Part shown: in pieces, positions 44,953 to 53,210 of the stretch | How the letters are laid out: every line of letters begins with the position of its first letter | Numbering within the stretch: the stretch's first letter is position 1 | Origin: an uncultured Lachnospiraceae bacterium | GTDB lineage: Bacteria; Bacillota; Clostridia; Lachnospirales; Lachnospiraceae | Direction of reading: 5' to 3' | NCBI GenBank assembly: GCA_946566685.1 | Contig: CAMNXA010000001.1 | Location: 62,001-126,000 of the forward strand | Length of the DNA stretch: 64,000 nt | Translations under genes and position numbers: made by a program | The notes under the pieces: model-generated | Database searches by the model: none | Seen by the model: the letters and a program-made list of their open reading frames with translations, nothing else | Told to the model about the DNA's origin: nothing

Positions 44953-46032
44953 TCACCGTGCCGGAATCACCGGATAGAAGGTATCCATCATTTTTTCCGT
45001 TTTCACGTGATAAATATCGTACAAATCCGTCATCTCAAGGCCGCATCCCGCCGGATCATAAGAACCGTAAAGGGCAATCTGCCGCTCACGCGCCAGTTCC
45101 TGTACTCTCTTTTCCACTTCCAGCGTAATCTGAAAAGCCTCCTCTGATTCTATGTAATTATACATCATGGGCGAATAGGGTGGCAAGTATAAAATGACCT
45201 CCACGCCCTGCTCCTGCAGCCAGATAATCAGCCGCTCAAACCGCTCCCAGTGGCCGTAATCAATCTCCTGATAATCCGTCATCCGATAGACCACATGCTC
45301 TTCCATGGACTGTCTGGTCAGTTCCTCTACCATCGCTGCATCACCTTCCCGCAGTTCCCGCTGGTAGGCAATGCTCCCGTCATAATGTTTCAGGTACCGC
45401 TCCGTCTCCCAGTCATCCGTATAGGACACCTGGAACCGCTTTCTCTCCGGAAGCAGGGTAACGTTATAGCGGAAATAATCCAGAGAAAGCCATTTGCCCA
45501 TATCTTTCCCGGTGTTCTTTTGCGGATGCAGGTTGCCCTCATCAAATTTCTCATTCAGGATCACGCTCATGTAATTGACATACGGTCGAAGGTCTTCCCA
45601 CCTGTCATTGTCATGACTGGTGTTGAATAAAAAGGCATCTACCCCGATCACCATGGTCTTCGGCAGTTTATCTTCCGCCGCCAGCACCCCCGACACTGCC
45701 AGCAGGTCATAGACTGTGGACTCTGACAGCCCCGCATTATAAAAAGAATCCGTACCGAACATGGTATGGTCAAAATTCATCACCCGGCTGGAGCCCGCCA
45801 CGATCACATCTCTCGGCCCCTCCTGCTGTTTCACACAGGCCAGAAACAGATTGCGGTCATTGAAATCCGATTCTTCCAGCCCTTCCACATTCCGGCCGTA
45901 CACTGCCATCTGCTCCCCAATCTGGTCATACGTGATACGCAGCATCGCATAAGAATCCACATACCAGTTTACCACCGCAACCAATAGGATGACCGGCAGA
46001 AGAAAAAGGATCGCTTTACACCATTTTTTCAT
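44953..46032 (-). CDS. DltD-like SGNH protein of the dlt-like cassette
   Basis: The 359-residue protein has an N-terminal signal-anchor helix (about 7-23), then an SGNH-like domain with IVAGSSRVM (Ser82 as probable nucleophile) and, at the end, DLYDIYHVK (Asp339, His342). The architecture matches DltD, which completes transfer of D-Ala to teichoic acid outside the membrane. The sequence otherwise differs from DltD and from the other three SGNH proteins here. Its ATG overlaps the upstream TGA (TGATG). It opens the cassette SGNH, ligase, formyltransferase, carrier, MBOAT. Confidence 0.72.
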   Translation of the reverse strand: MKKWCKAILFLLPVILLVAVVNWYVDSYAMLRITYDQIGEQMAVYGRNVEGLEESDFNDRNLFLACVKQQEGPRDVIVAGSSRVMNFDHTMFGTDSFYNAGLSESTVYDLLAVSGVLAAEDKLPKTMVIGVDAFLFNTSHDNDRWEDLRPYVNYMSVILNEKFDEGNLHPQKNTGKDMGKWLSLDYFRYNVTLLPERKRFQVSYTDDWETERYLKHYDGSIAYQRELREGDAAMVEELTRQSMEEHVVYRMTDYQEIDYGHWERFERLIIWLQEQGVEVILYLPPYSPMMYNYIESEEAFQITLEVEKRVQELARERQIALYGSYDPAGCGLEMTDLYDIYHVKTEKMMDTFYPVIPAR

Positions 46033-47723
46033 CAGGATAACGCCCCTCCTTTCTCCCCGGCCTCTTTGACCCTCTCCTCGTCAGACGGCCCAAATGTATA
46101 GCCAAACAACAGCGGAAATGCCGCAAACAACCCGTAGGCATAGCGAAACTCGTTGTACACCGGCGTGGCCAGAAGCAGGCTGAGAAGCAGCATGATGTAC
46201 GGCACATAACACATGGCATTTCTCCTCTGCCAGGCAAGACAGGCAAGGCCGAACAGCATCACCCAGGTATTGAGCCCCAGGCTCCACACCTTATTATAGA
46301 AGTCCTGGAATCCCATCAGGAATTTCCCCATGGCCAGACTGTTGTCATAGGTAAAAAGCTTCCTCTCATTGGTAATCCCAAAGGGATTGTCCACCATAAA
46401 ATATTCTCCGTAGAGAAACTGATCATGGGGTATCCTGTAAGCCCAGTACCCCGCTGTCTGCCGGACTTCTCCCTCCAGGTACAGCATGGGATTGCGCAGG
46501 CCAACCCGCAGCCACAGCTTAAAATAATCCCATTTATGCTCTGCGATCACTTCCTGATTGCCCTCTTCCCGAATCAGATTTTTGGTGACGTCAAACAGGT
46601 AGGGATTATAATATTCTTCCATCTTTTCCAGAGGCAACACCGCCCCGATCATGGCAATCTCTTCCTCCGTCAAACTGCCGCCTCTCATATAGGCACAGAG
46701 AAGGTGCTGGGTGGGCATGGTCAATCCCTCGATCGTATCCGCCTTCTCCACCTGCAAGCCTCTGAGGATCGGCCCCTGATAGAGCAGATAACAGATGAGG
46801 ACTGCGGCAGCACATAAAAGTGTCCTGGTCGGAACAAGTCTGCCTTTTCCGCCATCCCGCTTATGTGCAATATCTCCCTCGCCGCAACACCACCTATGTA
46901 AAATCAGCACAAACGCCGTACCCGCAAAAATCAAAATTCCGTTACTGCGCAAAAGGCAAACTGACAGTCCTGTCACAAAATAGAGAATCCATTGCCAGCC
47001 GCTCTTTTCTTTCTCCAGATCAAACGTATGGCTCATCCAGGCAAAGAACAGCAGCGCTGATACAAAAAAGGCATCCTTTCCCATGCAGATGCTCAGCATC
47101 CCATGTACGGGAAGGGCAATATAAAATGCAAATGCCAGAATAAGCCACACCAGACGCGTCCCCCGCTTATACAGCACATACAGACAAAAGGCAAAGGCAA
47201 ACGCCACAAGCGCCATCTGCCAGAAGGTATAAAAAGCCACCGCCCCCGTATAGGTACCCGACAGCCGATAACCGATATTGACAAAAAACTGCATGATCAT
47301 CGTATGGAAAAAGGGGTGATGATTAGACCGGGCTTTCCACCCCAGAATCTGTTCCATCTGCCATATGGCGTCATTGTTAAACCAGGTAGGATAATACATC
47401 AGATAATAGGGCAGATAACTGAGCAGGCATATCAGGAAAAATCCCGGCAAAACATACCATTTGCCCGAACGTTTATTCTGTGCCGACATCCACTGTCCTA
47501 AAACATTCTTGTGGGAAATCAGAAAACACAAAAGAAACAAAACTCCATAACTGACAAGCGCCCACAATAAAATCCGACCCATATTCTGCAAGTTGGAATA
47601 CTCCGCCGACTTCTGCCAGTTCCCCAGAACGATAAATGCCGCGTAGCACAGTGAAAAGGGAATCAGAACCAGAACCTGCCGCCTGGTGGGCAATGCTATT
47701 CTCTTTTTCTCCTGTATCTCCAT
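46032..47723 (-). CDS. DUF6020-family polytopic membrane protein
   Basis: About 563 residues with roughly 12 helices. The first long outside loop reads YYPTWFNNDAIWQMEQILG then SNHHPFFHTMIMQFF, a conserved acidic and histidine-rich block that I associate with DUF6020, which is GT-C-like in layout. A short loop with LTMPTQHLLCAYMRGG follows later. ATG 47723 is chosen because GGAGAAAAGG lies in front; ATG 47735 is possible. It is probably a transferase of glycan side chains at the outer membrane face, by topology only. It is coupled to the dlt-like cassette downstream. Confidence 0.7.
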   Translation of the reverse strand: MEIQEKKRIALPTRRQVLVLIPFSLCYAAFIVLGNWQKSAEYSNLQNMGRILLWALVSYGVLFLLCFLISHKNVLGQWMSAQNKRSGKWYVLPGFFLICLLSYLPYYLMYYPTWFNNDAIWQMEQILGWKARSNHHPFFHTMIMQFFVNIGYRLSGTYTGAVAFYTFWQMALVAFAFAFCLYVLYKRGTRLVWLILAFAFYIALPVHGMLSICMGKDAFFVSALLFFAWMSHTFDLEKEKSGWQWILYFVTGLSVCLLRSNGILIFAGTAFVLILHRWCCGEGDIAHKRDGGKGRLVPTRTLLCAAAVLICYLLYQGPILRGLQVEKADTIEGLTMPTQHLLCAYMRGGSLTEEEIAMIGAVLPLEKMEEYYNPYLFDVTKNLIREEGNQEVIAEHKWDYFKLWLRVGLRNPMLYLEGEVRQTAGYWAYRIPHDQFLYGEYFMVDNPFGITNERKLFTYDNSLAMGKFLMGFQDFYNKVWSLGLNTWVMLFGLACLAWQRRNAMCYVPYIMLLLSLLLATPVYNEFRYAYGLFAAFPLLFGYTFGPSDEERVKEAGEKGGALS

Positions 47724-47737
47724 CCTTTTCTCCATTC

Positions 47738-48856
47738 TTACACACCACTATATTTCCGTATCAGTTCCACATATTTCTCTGTCGTAAAATCTTTGGCACG
47801 TCTTTCGGACATCTCCCGATAATGCGCCATCTTCCCGGCATCCTCCAGCATACTGCTTATCTGCTCTGCCAGATCTCTTTCTTCGTTCGTTATGACACTG
47901 GCGTCATAATTTACTTCAGGACTCATATTATCAATCAATATTCCATATTGGTCTTCCAAAATCTCCGCCGGCCCCGTAGGACAATCTGTGGCGATTACCG
48001 GAAGCCCCAGTGCCATAGCCTCCACCAGCGCATTTGGAAATCCCTCCCGGTAAGAAGTCAGCACATACAATGCCGCCCTTTGCAGATAGGGAAAAGGATT
48101 CCGTTTCATCCCCGTAAAATACACATCCTCTCCCACGCCCAGTTCTACGGCCAGCTTCTTATATGCCGTAAACTCGCCATCGCCAATAATCATCAGTCTG
48201 GCATCGCCACGTTTCTGCTTCACCAGGGCAAACGCCTTGATCAGGTGCCAGAACCCCTTGACATCATCCTCCCGTCCCATGGAAGCAATGATGGGACCGC
48301 TCTCTTTCCAGGGCATCTGGGGATGTTCCGCCTGCGCCTTCGCCTGCAAATCCGCCTTATCCAGCGGATTATACAGCGTCACCGCCTTATCGCATCCATA
48401 CTTCTCCTGCAATTCCTCCGCAATCCGCTTAGAACAGCACAATATCTTATCCGCACGTTTGACTAAGAGACGGATTCTTTTCTCATCTTCCATATCCATA
48501 TAGCTGCGCAGACCCACCCATATCTTCGCACGTTTTCCGGAAAGGGCATTGACAATATTGGCCGTAGAGCCAAAACTATAGGCGATGTCTGTATGCATCT
48601 GCCGTTTCAGCTGCCGTACCTTCAAGCTGCGCTGTACGACACGAAATAACTTGCCTGCCAGACCTTCTTTCACGCCCAGCTTTATATCGATCACATGAAG
48701 CCCCTCAATATCGTAGGCAATGTCGCGGGAGTCAAACAGTACGATGCAGACTTCATAATATGGCGCAAGCAGCCTCGCTGTGGCCACACAGATTCGCTCA
48801 AAACCTCCCTGATGCAGCATTGGCACAAGGAACATCACTTTTTTCTTCTGATTCAT
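47738..48856 (-). CDS. GT4-family glycosyltransferase
   Basis: The 372-residue GT-B transferase opens VMFLVPMLHQGGFERICVATA and has IASMGREDDVKGFWHLIKAF and TSYREGFPNALVEAMALGLP (E-x7-E). Its ATG overlaps the TGA of the small DUF3791-type gene upstream (AAATGA), and the ribosome site CAGGAG lies within that gene. The protein resembles those at 30842 and 39155 in plan. The donor is unknown. Confidence 0.88.
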   Translation of the reverse strand: MNQKKKVMFLVPMLHQGGFERICVATARLLAPYYEVCIVLFDSRDIAYDIEGLHVIDIKLGVKEGLAGKLFRVVQRSLKVRQLKRQMHTDIAYSFGSTANIVNALSGKRAKIWVGLRSYMDMEDEKRIRLLVKRADKILCCSKRIAEELQEKYGCDKAVTLYNPLDKADLQAKAQAEHPQMPWKESGPIIASMGREDDVKGFWHLIKAFALVKQKRGDARLMIIGDGEFTAYKKLAVELGVGEDVYFTGMKRNPFPYLQRAALYVLTSYREGFPNALVEAMALGLPVIATDCPTGPAEILEDQYGILIDNMSPEVNYDASVITNEERDLAEQISSMLEDAGKMAHYREMSERRAKDFTTEKYVELIRKYSGV

Positions 48857-49068
48857 TTGCTGTACTCCTGATACTCTTCTTTCAAATCCTCTGCCAGATA
48901 ATCATCGCTCATACAATGCAGGTCTGCCACACCTTCTCTGAGAAGCTGATACTCCTTAGACCGATAAAAGAAATCCAATGCAGCATCCAGTGTCAAATTG
49001 CATTTCCCCGCAAATAATGCTATTACTCTGGCATATTTCTTTTGTAAAAGAATTGGATTTGCCCTCAT
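48853..49068 (-). CDS. Small DUF3791-type protein (71 residues)
   Basis: The helical protein opens NPILLQKKYARVIALFA and has LDAALDFFYRSKEYQLLREG and LHCMSDDYLAEDL. The pattern is one I have seen for DUF3791-type partners of DUF3990 proteins in Clostridia, where the set is thought to be toxin-antitoxin-like. No DUF3990 gene is here. RBS AGGGAG precedes the ATG. The stop overlaps the start of the GT4 gene. With its upstream neighbour it forms a two-gene block unlike the surrounding glycan genes. Confidence 0.55.
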   Translation of the reverse strand: MRANPILLQKKYARVIALFAGKCNLTLDAALDFFYRSKEYQLLREGVADLHCMSDDYLAEDLKEEYQEYSK

Positions 49069-49083
49069 AATTTATTGCTCCCT

Positions 49084-49329
49084 TCATATGCTTACCCCCT
49101 GCTCCTGCATCATACCCTCAATATCTTCAAGAATATACTCCTTATCCTGCGTGTGCAAAAATTCATATCCGGGAACGATATAATTGCTCAAAATATTGCT
49201 TTTATCTTTCACTGCAACATATACATCCCTGGCATTTTTTCCCTGCTTCAGCGCCATGTTTTCAATACAGAAAATTACAAATTCCAACTCATCTTCCGTT
49301 CTCACAGGTAATGCTTCCATTCTGCCCAT
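49084..49329 (-). CDS. Small DUF3791-family protein (81 residues)
   Basis: About 81 residues. Landmarks are ELEFVIFCIENMALKQG at the start and EFLHTQDKEYILEDIEGMM at the end, matching the FVVYCIE and LHTTGxEYIVEDI blocks of DUF3791. ATG 49329 follows GAGGTG; a GTG at 49335 is also in frame. DUF3791 proteins usually accompany a DUF3990 ADP-ribosyltransferase-like protein, which is missing here. It may be a remnant of a toxin-antitoxin-like locus, or may have another role. The gene lies 29 bases after the upstream GT4 stop. Confidence 0.6.
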   Translation of the reverse strand: MGRMEALPVRTEDELEFVIFCIENMALKQGKNARDVYVAVKDKSNILSNYIVPGYEFLHTQDKEYILEDIEGMMQEQGVSI

Positions 49330-49358
49330 ACACACCTCTCAAACCCATCCAATACAAA

Positions 49359-50507
49359 CTATTCCAACGTCCCCGTCAGATAAAACCTCTCCAGCCGTCT
49401 TGCCTGCTCCTGTACGTCAAAGCCGGCCTTCCTGACCGCTTCACATCCATCCTGCCTCTCATATACCAGACTGCGTTCCACTTCCCCGGCCCACTGATCC
49501 GCACCATCCTCCAGACTATGAAAACTCACCAGATCACTGATACCCACCTCTGTGGTAATCCGGTCGGAAATGATACACCGCAGTCCTGCCGCCTGGGCCT
49601 CCACCACGGTTCCCGGCAGTCCCTCAAACCGGGATGGGAAGAGAAACAGATCAAAAGCCTGATAATATGCCTCCACATCTTTATGATTTCCCAGAAACAA
49701 CACATCTTTCTCCACGCCAAGTGCCGCCGCCTGAGCCCTGGCCGCCGCCATTCCTTCGCCTTCCCCTAACAGCAAAAGTTTGCAGGATTTGCCCTTTTGC
49801 TCCAGATTCTGGTGCAGTCTGCCAAAGACTTCCAACAAAAATTCATGATTCTTAGCATAATGAAACCTGCCCACATGTCCGATCACAAAACTGTCGCCCA
49901 GCGAAAGTTCCGCTCGCATCTTCTCCCGCAGAGACTCATTATACTGAAATCTCCGGGCATTAATGGCATTGGGAACCAGACGGGCCTTCGGGGAGGCCGC
50001 CCACTTTGAACCAAACACAGCCTCCCCGGCCTCCCTGGAACAGGCCAGACAATAATCTGCCTTTTTCAGCAGTGGAAGCCTCAATATTTTTGTGATGATG
50101 CCTTTGATGCCTTTATCCACGCCCGCGCTTCTGGCATGGGCACACACCACGGGAACCCCTGCCCTCTTTGCCTGGGGCAGATAAATGGCCGCCGTGCTGG
50201 TCATATGTCCCTGCACCACCGCAAATTCATGATGGGCCTGAAAGAAATCCCTCACTGCCCGCCGGTACGCGGCATAATTATAGACCATAAATTTAGGAAG
50301 CGCATAAACCTTTCCGCCCAGCGCCTCCACTTCTTCCTCATAAAAATGTTTCTGACAAGCCGCAGAACCAATGTCCCTGCGATGTATCAGAAAATCAAAC
50401 TGTACTTTGTCCCTGTCCATACAGCGGTACAGATCCATCACTCTGCTCTCTGCGCCGCCAAGATTCAAGCCGCCCAGCACATGCAATACCCGCACCGGTT
50501 CTCCCAT
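49359..50507 (-). CDS. GT4-family glycosyltransferase (EpsF-like)
   Basis: The 382-residue GT-B transferase opens RVLHVLGGLNLGGAESRVMDLYR, a start typical of EpsF-like enzymes. It has VIGHVGRFHYAKNHEFLLEVF and FPSRFEGLPGTVVEAQAAGLR (E-x7-E). A perfect AGGAGG lies 6 bases before the ATG. It is cytoplasmic and extends a lipid-linked chain. The donor is unknown. It is followed by the two small DUF3791-type genes. Confidence 0.88.
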   Translation of the reverse strand: MGEPVRVLHVLGGLNLGGAESRVMDLYRCMDRDKVQFDFLIHRRDIGSAACQKHFYEEEVEALGGKVYALPKFMVYNYAAYRRAVRDFFQAHHEFAVVQGHMTSTAAIYLPQAKRAGVPVVCAHARSAGVDKGIKGIITKILRLPLLKKADYCLACSREAGEAVFGSKWAASPKARLVPNAINARRFQYNESLREKMRAELSLGDSFVIGHVGRFHYAKNHEFLLEVFGRLHQNLEQKGKSCKLLLLGEGEGMAAARAQAAALGVEKDVLFLGNHKDVEAYYQAFDLFLFPSRFEGLPGTVVEAQAAGLRCIISDRITTEVGISDLVSFHSLEDGADQWAGEVERSLVYERQDGCEAVRKAGFDVQEQARRLERFYLTGTLE

Positions 50508-50520
50508 AAGTGCCTCCTGT

Positions 50521-51249
50521 CTACAAAAGTTTCACCAATATATGCTTAAATACCGCCAGTACATACTCCCGCAAATGGCCTGCCGCCGTCCTTTTCACCG
50601 GCTTTTCCTCCAGATATTCCTGATACGAAATCACCTTCTGTTCCTCAAATATCTTCCGGTATCTCTCCATATCCCGGTCGCTTATCGTATTGGTGTGCAC
50701 CACCATTGTGGTGAAACCTTTGTCTTTCTTAAGGCTGCTTTCCAATCGAAAGGAAATGGGATAAAAAGTAAGCCCCTGCCACAGGTACGGCCTGCTTCCA
50801 AATCCATCCGTCAATCCTTCAAAGCCGGCCTGTTTTAAGGCCCGCAAAGTATTCCGGTCATAAGAATGGGCCGGTGCCATAAAAAGTTTAGTCACTATCC
50901 CATGCCCTGCCAGAATCTCTTTGCCATGTTCCAGCATGGCAAGCTGTTCCTCATAGGGCACACCCGCGAACTCCGAGAAATCATTTAAAGGAAAAACACC
51001 GCCCTTATGTTGTGTATACACATGATAACAACCGTGCTGGGCAGCCACCCAGCCTTCCTTTATACGTTTCCTGACATATTCCCAGAAATCTTCCCGAAAA
51101 GCATCCCGGTTCAGGTTCTCGTCCCGGTTATCCGGTACCACGCCGATCAACGGCTTAATATCAAATTCATCCAAAAGCGCCGCAAACGCCTGGAATTTCT
51201 CCCAATCCATACCGGGCGAGATATCGTCCAGCCGAACCGCAATCCTCAT
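50521..51249 (-). CDS. Polysaccharide-deacetylase-like protein (DUF2334-type)
   Basis: About 242 residues. NodB-like motifs are RIAVRLDDISPGM (Asp-Asp, motif 1), AQHGCYHVY (His-x3-His, motif 2) and FMAPAHSYD (motif 3), all metal-site features. The sequence resembles DUF2334-type deacetylases. It has no signal peptide, so it is probably cytoplasmic. The start at 51249 follows GGAAGGATT; the longer frame reaches back into the formyltransferase gene. It might free an amino group that the adjacent formyltransferase then modifies, which is inference from gene order. Confidence 0.72.
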   Translation of the reverse strand: MRIAVRLDDISPGMDWEKFQAFAALLDEFDIKPLIGVVPDNRDENLNRDAFREDFWEYVRKRIKEGWVAAQHGCYHVYTQHKGGVFPLNDFSEFAGVPYEEQLAMLEHGKEILAGHGIVTKLFMAPAHSYDRNTLRALKQAGFEGLTDGFGSRPYLWQGLTFYPISFRLESSLKKDKGFTTMVVHTNTISDRDMERYRKIFEEQKVISYQEYLEEKPVKRTAAGHLREYVLAVFKHILVKLL

Positions 51250-51301
51250 ATCTAATCCTTCCATCTTCCACACTGCCATTACGCGGAGAATGCCGCATTT
51301 C

Positions 51302-52222
51302 TTACACCAGCAGATCTCCCGCCCGCAGGCTTCGGACACACTCATACCGGTCTATCAAAAGCGATCCGTCCACTGTCCGCACCACCAATTTTCCATCAAA
51401 CACATCGATCACTTCACCGGGGGCATACGCCGAGAAGTCTATCATCTCGTCAAAGGGATGGGCTTCCCACACCCGTACCTCATCCTCCCCGCACATCGCA
51501 AAGGCTCCCGGAAAAGGCGCCGCCACCCCGCGGATCAGATTGTAAATCTCACGGGTCCTGGCATGAAAATCTATCTTACCGTCCGCCGCCGTGCGCTTCT
51601 CGTACCAGGAATCAAAGTCCTTAGAATCCGTGCGGATCACAATCGCGTCTTCCTCATAGGCTTTTAACAGCCTGCGGATCAGGTTCTTGGAACAGATCAT
51701 ATTCTTATACTGTGCCGTGCGAATGTCATCATGGGGCGTGATGGAAAACATCTCTGTTGCAAACACATTAGGGCTGTCCGCTTTCTCATCATAGCGGAAC
51801 AGGTTCAGATTAAACCGGGAATCCCCCAGAATGATAGACCAATTTAAGGGGGAACGGCCTCTGCCAAAGGGGAGATAACCACTGTTGCCATGAAATCCAT
51901 AGACGCCGTACTTAAAACAGTCCAGAACCGGTTTCGGCATCAGTCTCTGCCACCCCATGGAGATGCCAATGTCAAATTCGTTCTCCCGCATAAAATTCTG
52001 TGTCTTTTCGTCTGTCAGAAAATAACTGTCCGCCTCGTGCACCGGAATCCCATATTTTTCCGTGAGGATGGAGAGTCCCTTATATCCCGATACCTGATTT
52101 TTCTTTGTAACTTCCGGGCTGATGGTGATCACCAGATCCACCGGACAGATCTGCTCCTGGATAAATGTGACAATATTTTCGGACGTATCCTTCACGCCAA
52201 ACACGACTACCTTGTATTTCAT
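51302..52222 (-). CDS. Formyltransferase-like protein (sugar N-formyltransferase candidate)
   Basis: About 306 residues with an N-terminal formyltransferase domain and a C-terminal Fmt-C-like barrel (about 205-306; ending near RSLRAGDLLV). The catalytic block reads YGFHGNSGYLPFGRGRSPLNW: His111 is kept and Asp149 (EKADSP) aligns with the catalytic Asp, but the residue matching Asn102 of ArnA is Gly109. Such enzymes formylate 4-amino sugars on nucleotides, using N10-formyltetrahydrofolate. The neighbouring dehydratase and aminotransferase would supply a 4-amino sugar. ATG 52222 follows GAGGTG. Confidence 0.78.
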   Translation of the reverse strand: MKYKVVVFGVKDTSENIVTFIQEQICPVDLVITISPEVTKKNQVSGYKGLSILTEKYGIPVHEADSYFLTDEKTQNFMRENEFDIGISMGWQRLMPKPVLDCFKYGVYGFHGNSGYLPFGRGRSPLNWSIILGDSRFNLNLFRYDEKADSPNVFATEMFSITPHDDIRTAQYKNMICSKNLIRRLLKAYEEDAIVIRTDSKDFDSWYEKRTAADGKIDFHARTREIYNLIRGVAAPFPGAFAMCGEDEVRVWEAHPFDEMIDFSAYAPGEVIDVFDGKLVVRTVDGSLLIDRYECVRSLRAGDLLV

Positions 52223-52230
52223 AAAGCACC

Positions 52231-53208
52231 TCACTTCAAGTATTCCTTATACCAATCAATCGCCAGCGCAATCCCTCTCTCAAAATCATATTCCGGATCA
52301 TATCCCAAAAGTTCCCTGGCTTTTGTGATATCCGCATTGGAATCCCGCACGTCACCCTTTCTCGGAGGCCCGAAATTGGGCTCCACATCTTTGCCCAGGG
52401 CTTTGCAGAGATGATAGTAAATATCTATCAGGAAAAGTCTGCCGCCGGCACCGATATTAAAAGCCTGTCCCGCCGCGTCACTGGAAGCCTTGCAGGCCCG
52501 CAGGTTAGCTTCGATCACATTATCAATATAAGTGAAATCCCTGGACTGCTTCCCGTCCCCATTGATGGTGGGCACTTCCCCGTGGAGCAGCTGTTTGATA
52601 AACTTCGGGATAACCGCCGCATACATACCGTTAGGATCCTGTCTGCGTCCAAATACATTGAAATAACGGAGTCCATAAGTATCCAGTCCGTACAGTTCTT
52701 TATAGAGACGACCGTACTCCTCATCCACCCTCTTCGTCAACGCGTAAGGGGAGATCACTTTTCCCTCCTGCCCCTCTTTTTTCGGTAATGTCAGAGAGTC
52801 CCCGTAAACAGAAGAACTGGAAGCATAGACAAATTTCTTCACGCCGTTTATCCTGGACGCCTCCATCATATTTAACGTGCCGCGGATATTAATCTCCTCA
52901 TACAGAAGCGGCATCTCGATGCTTCTGGGCACACTGCCCCAGGCTGCCTGCTGTAACACATAATCCACGCCCTCCGTGGCTTCTTTACAGGTGTCCAGAC
53001 TGCGGATATCGCCTTTGATAAAGGTAAATCTCTCGTTGGATACTAACGGCTCAATATTCTCATATTTGCCAGTGGAAAGATCATCCAGGCACCGTACCGT
53101 GTATCCCATGTCAATCAATGCCTCACACAGATTGGAGCCGATAAAACCGGCGCCGCCGCCCACCAGAAAAACCGTATCTTTGTCAAACTGAATGTCTCGA
53201 TAACTCAT
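52231..53208 (-). CDS. UDP-GlcNAc(A) 4-epimerase, WbpP/TviC-like
   Basis: The 325-residue extended SDR enzyme has FLVGGGAGFIGSN (17-24, NAD-binding), VYASSSSVYGD (catalytic Ser), SPYALTKR (Tyr155, Lys159) and GLRYFNVFGRRQDP. These match WbpP/TviC, which epimerise UDP-GlcNAc or UDP-GlcNAcA at C4. With the TviB/WbpO-like dehydrogenase at 54587 it should give UDP-GalNAcA. The ATG at 53208 follows ATGAGGT; the longer frame reaches back into the upstream membrane-protein gene. RNIRG and NIGAG segments support substrate binding. Confidence 0.88.
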   Translation of the reverse strand: MSYRDIQFDKDTVFLVGGGAGFIGSNLCEALIDMGYTVRCLDDLSTGKYENIEPLVSNERFTFIKGDIRSLDTCKEATEGVDYVLQQAAWGSVPRSIEMPLLYEEINIRGTLNMMEASRINGVKKFVYASSSSVYGDSLTLPKKEGQEGKVISPYALTKRVDEEYGRLYKELYGLDTYGLRYFNVFGRRQDPNGMYAAVIPKFIKQLLHGEVPTINGDGKQSRDFTYIDNVIEANLRACKASSDAAGQAFNIGAGGRLFLIDIYYHLCKALGKDVEPNFGPPRKGDVRDSNADITKARELLGYDPEYDFERGIALAIDWYKEYLK

Positions 53209-53210
53209 TT

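Noticed and set aside
48853-49329. A complete DUF3791-DUF3990 toxin-antitoxin block
   Set aside because: No frame resembling DUF3990 is present between or beside the two small genes, so a complete system cannot be claimed.
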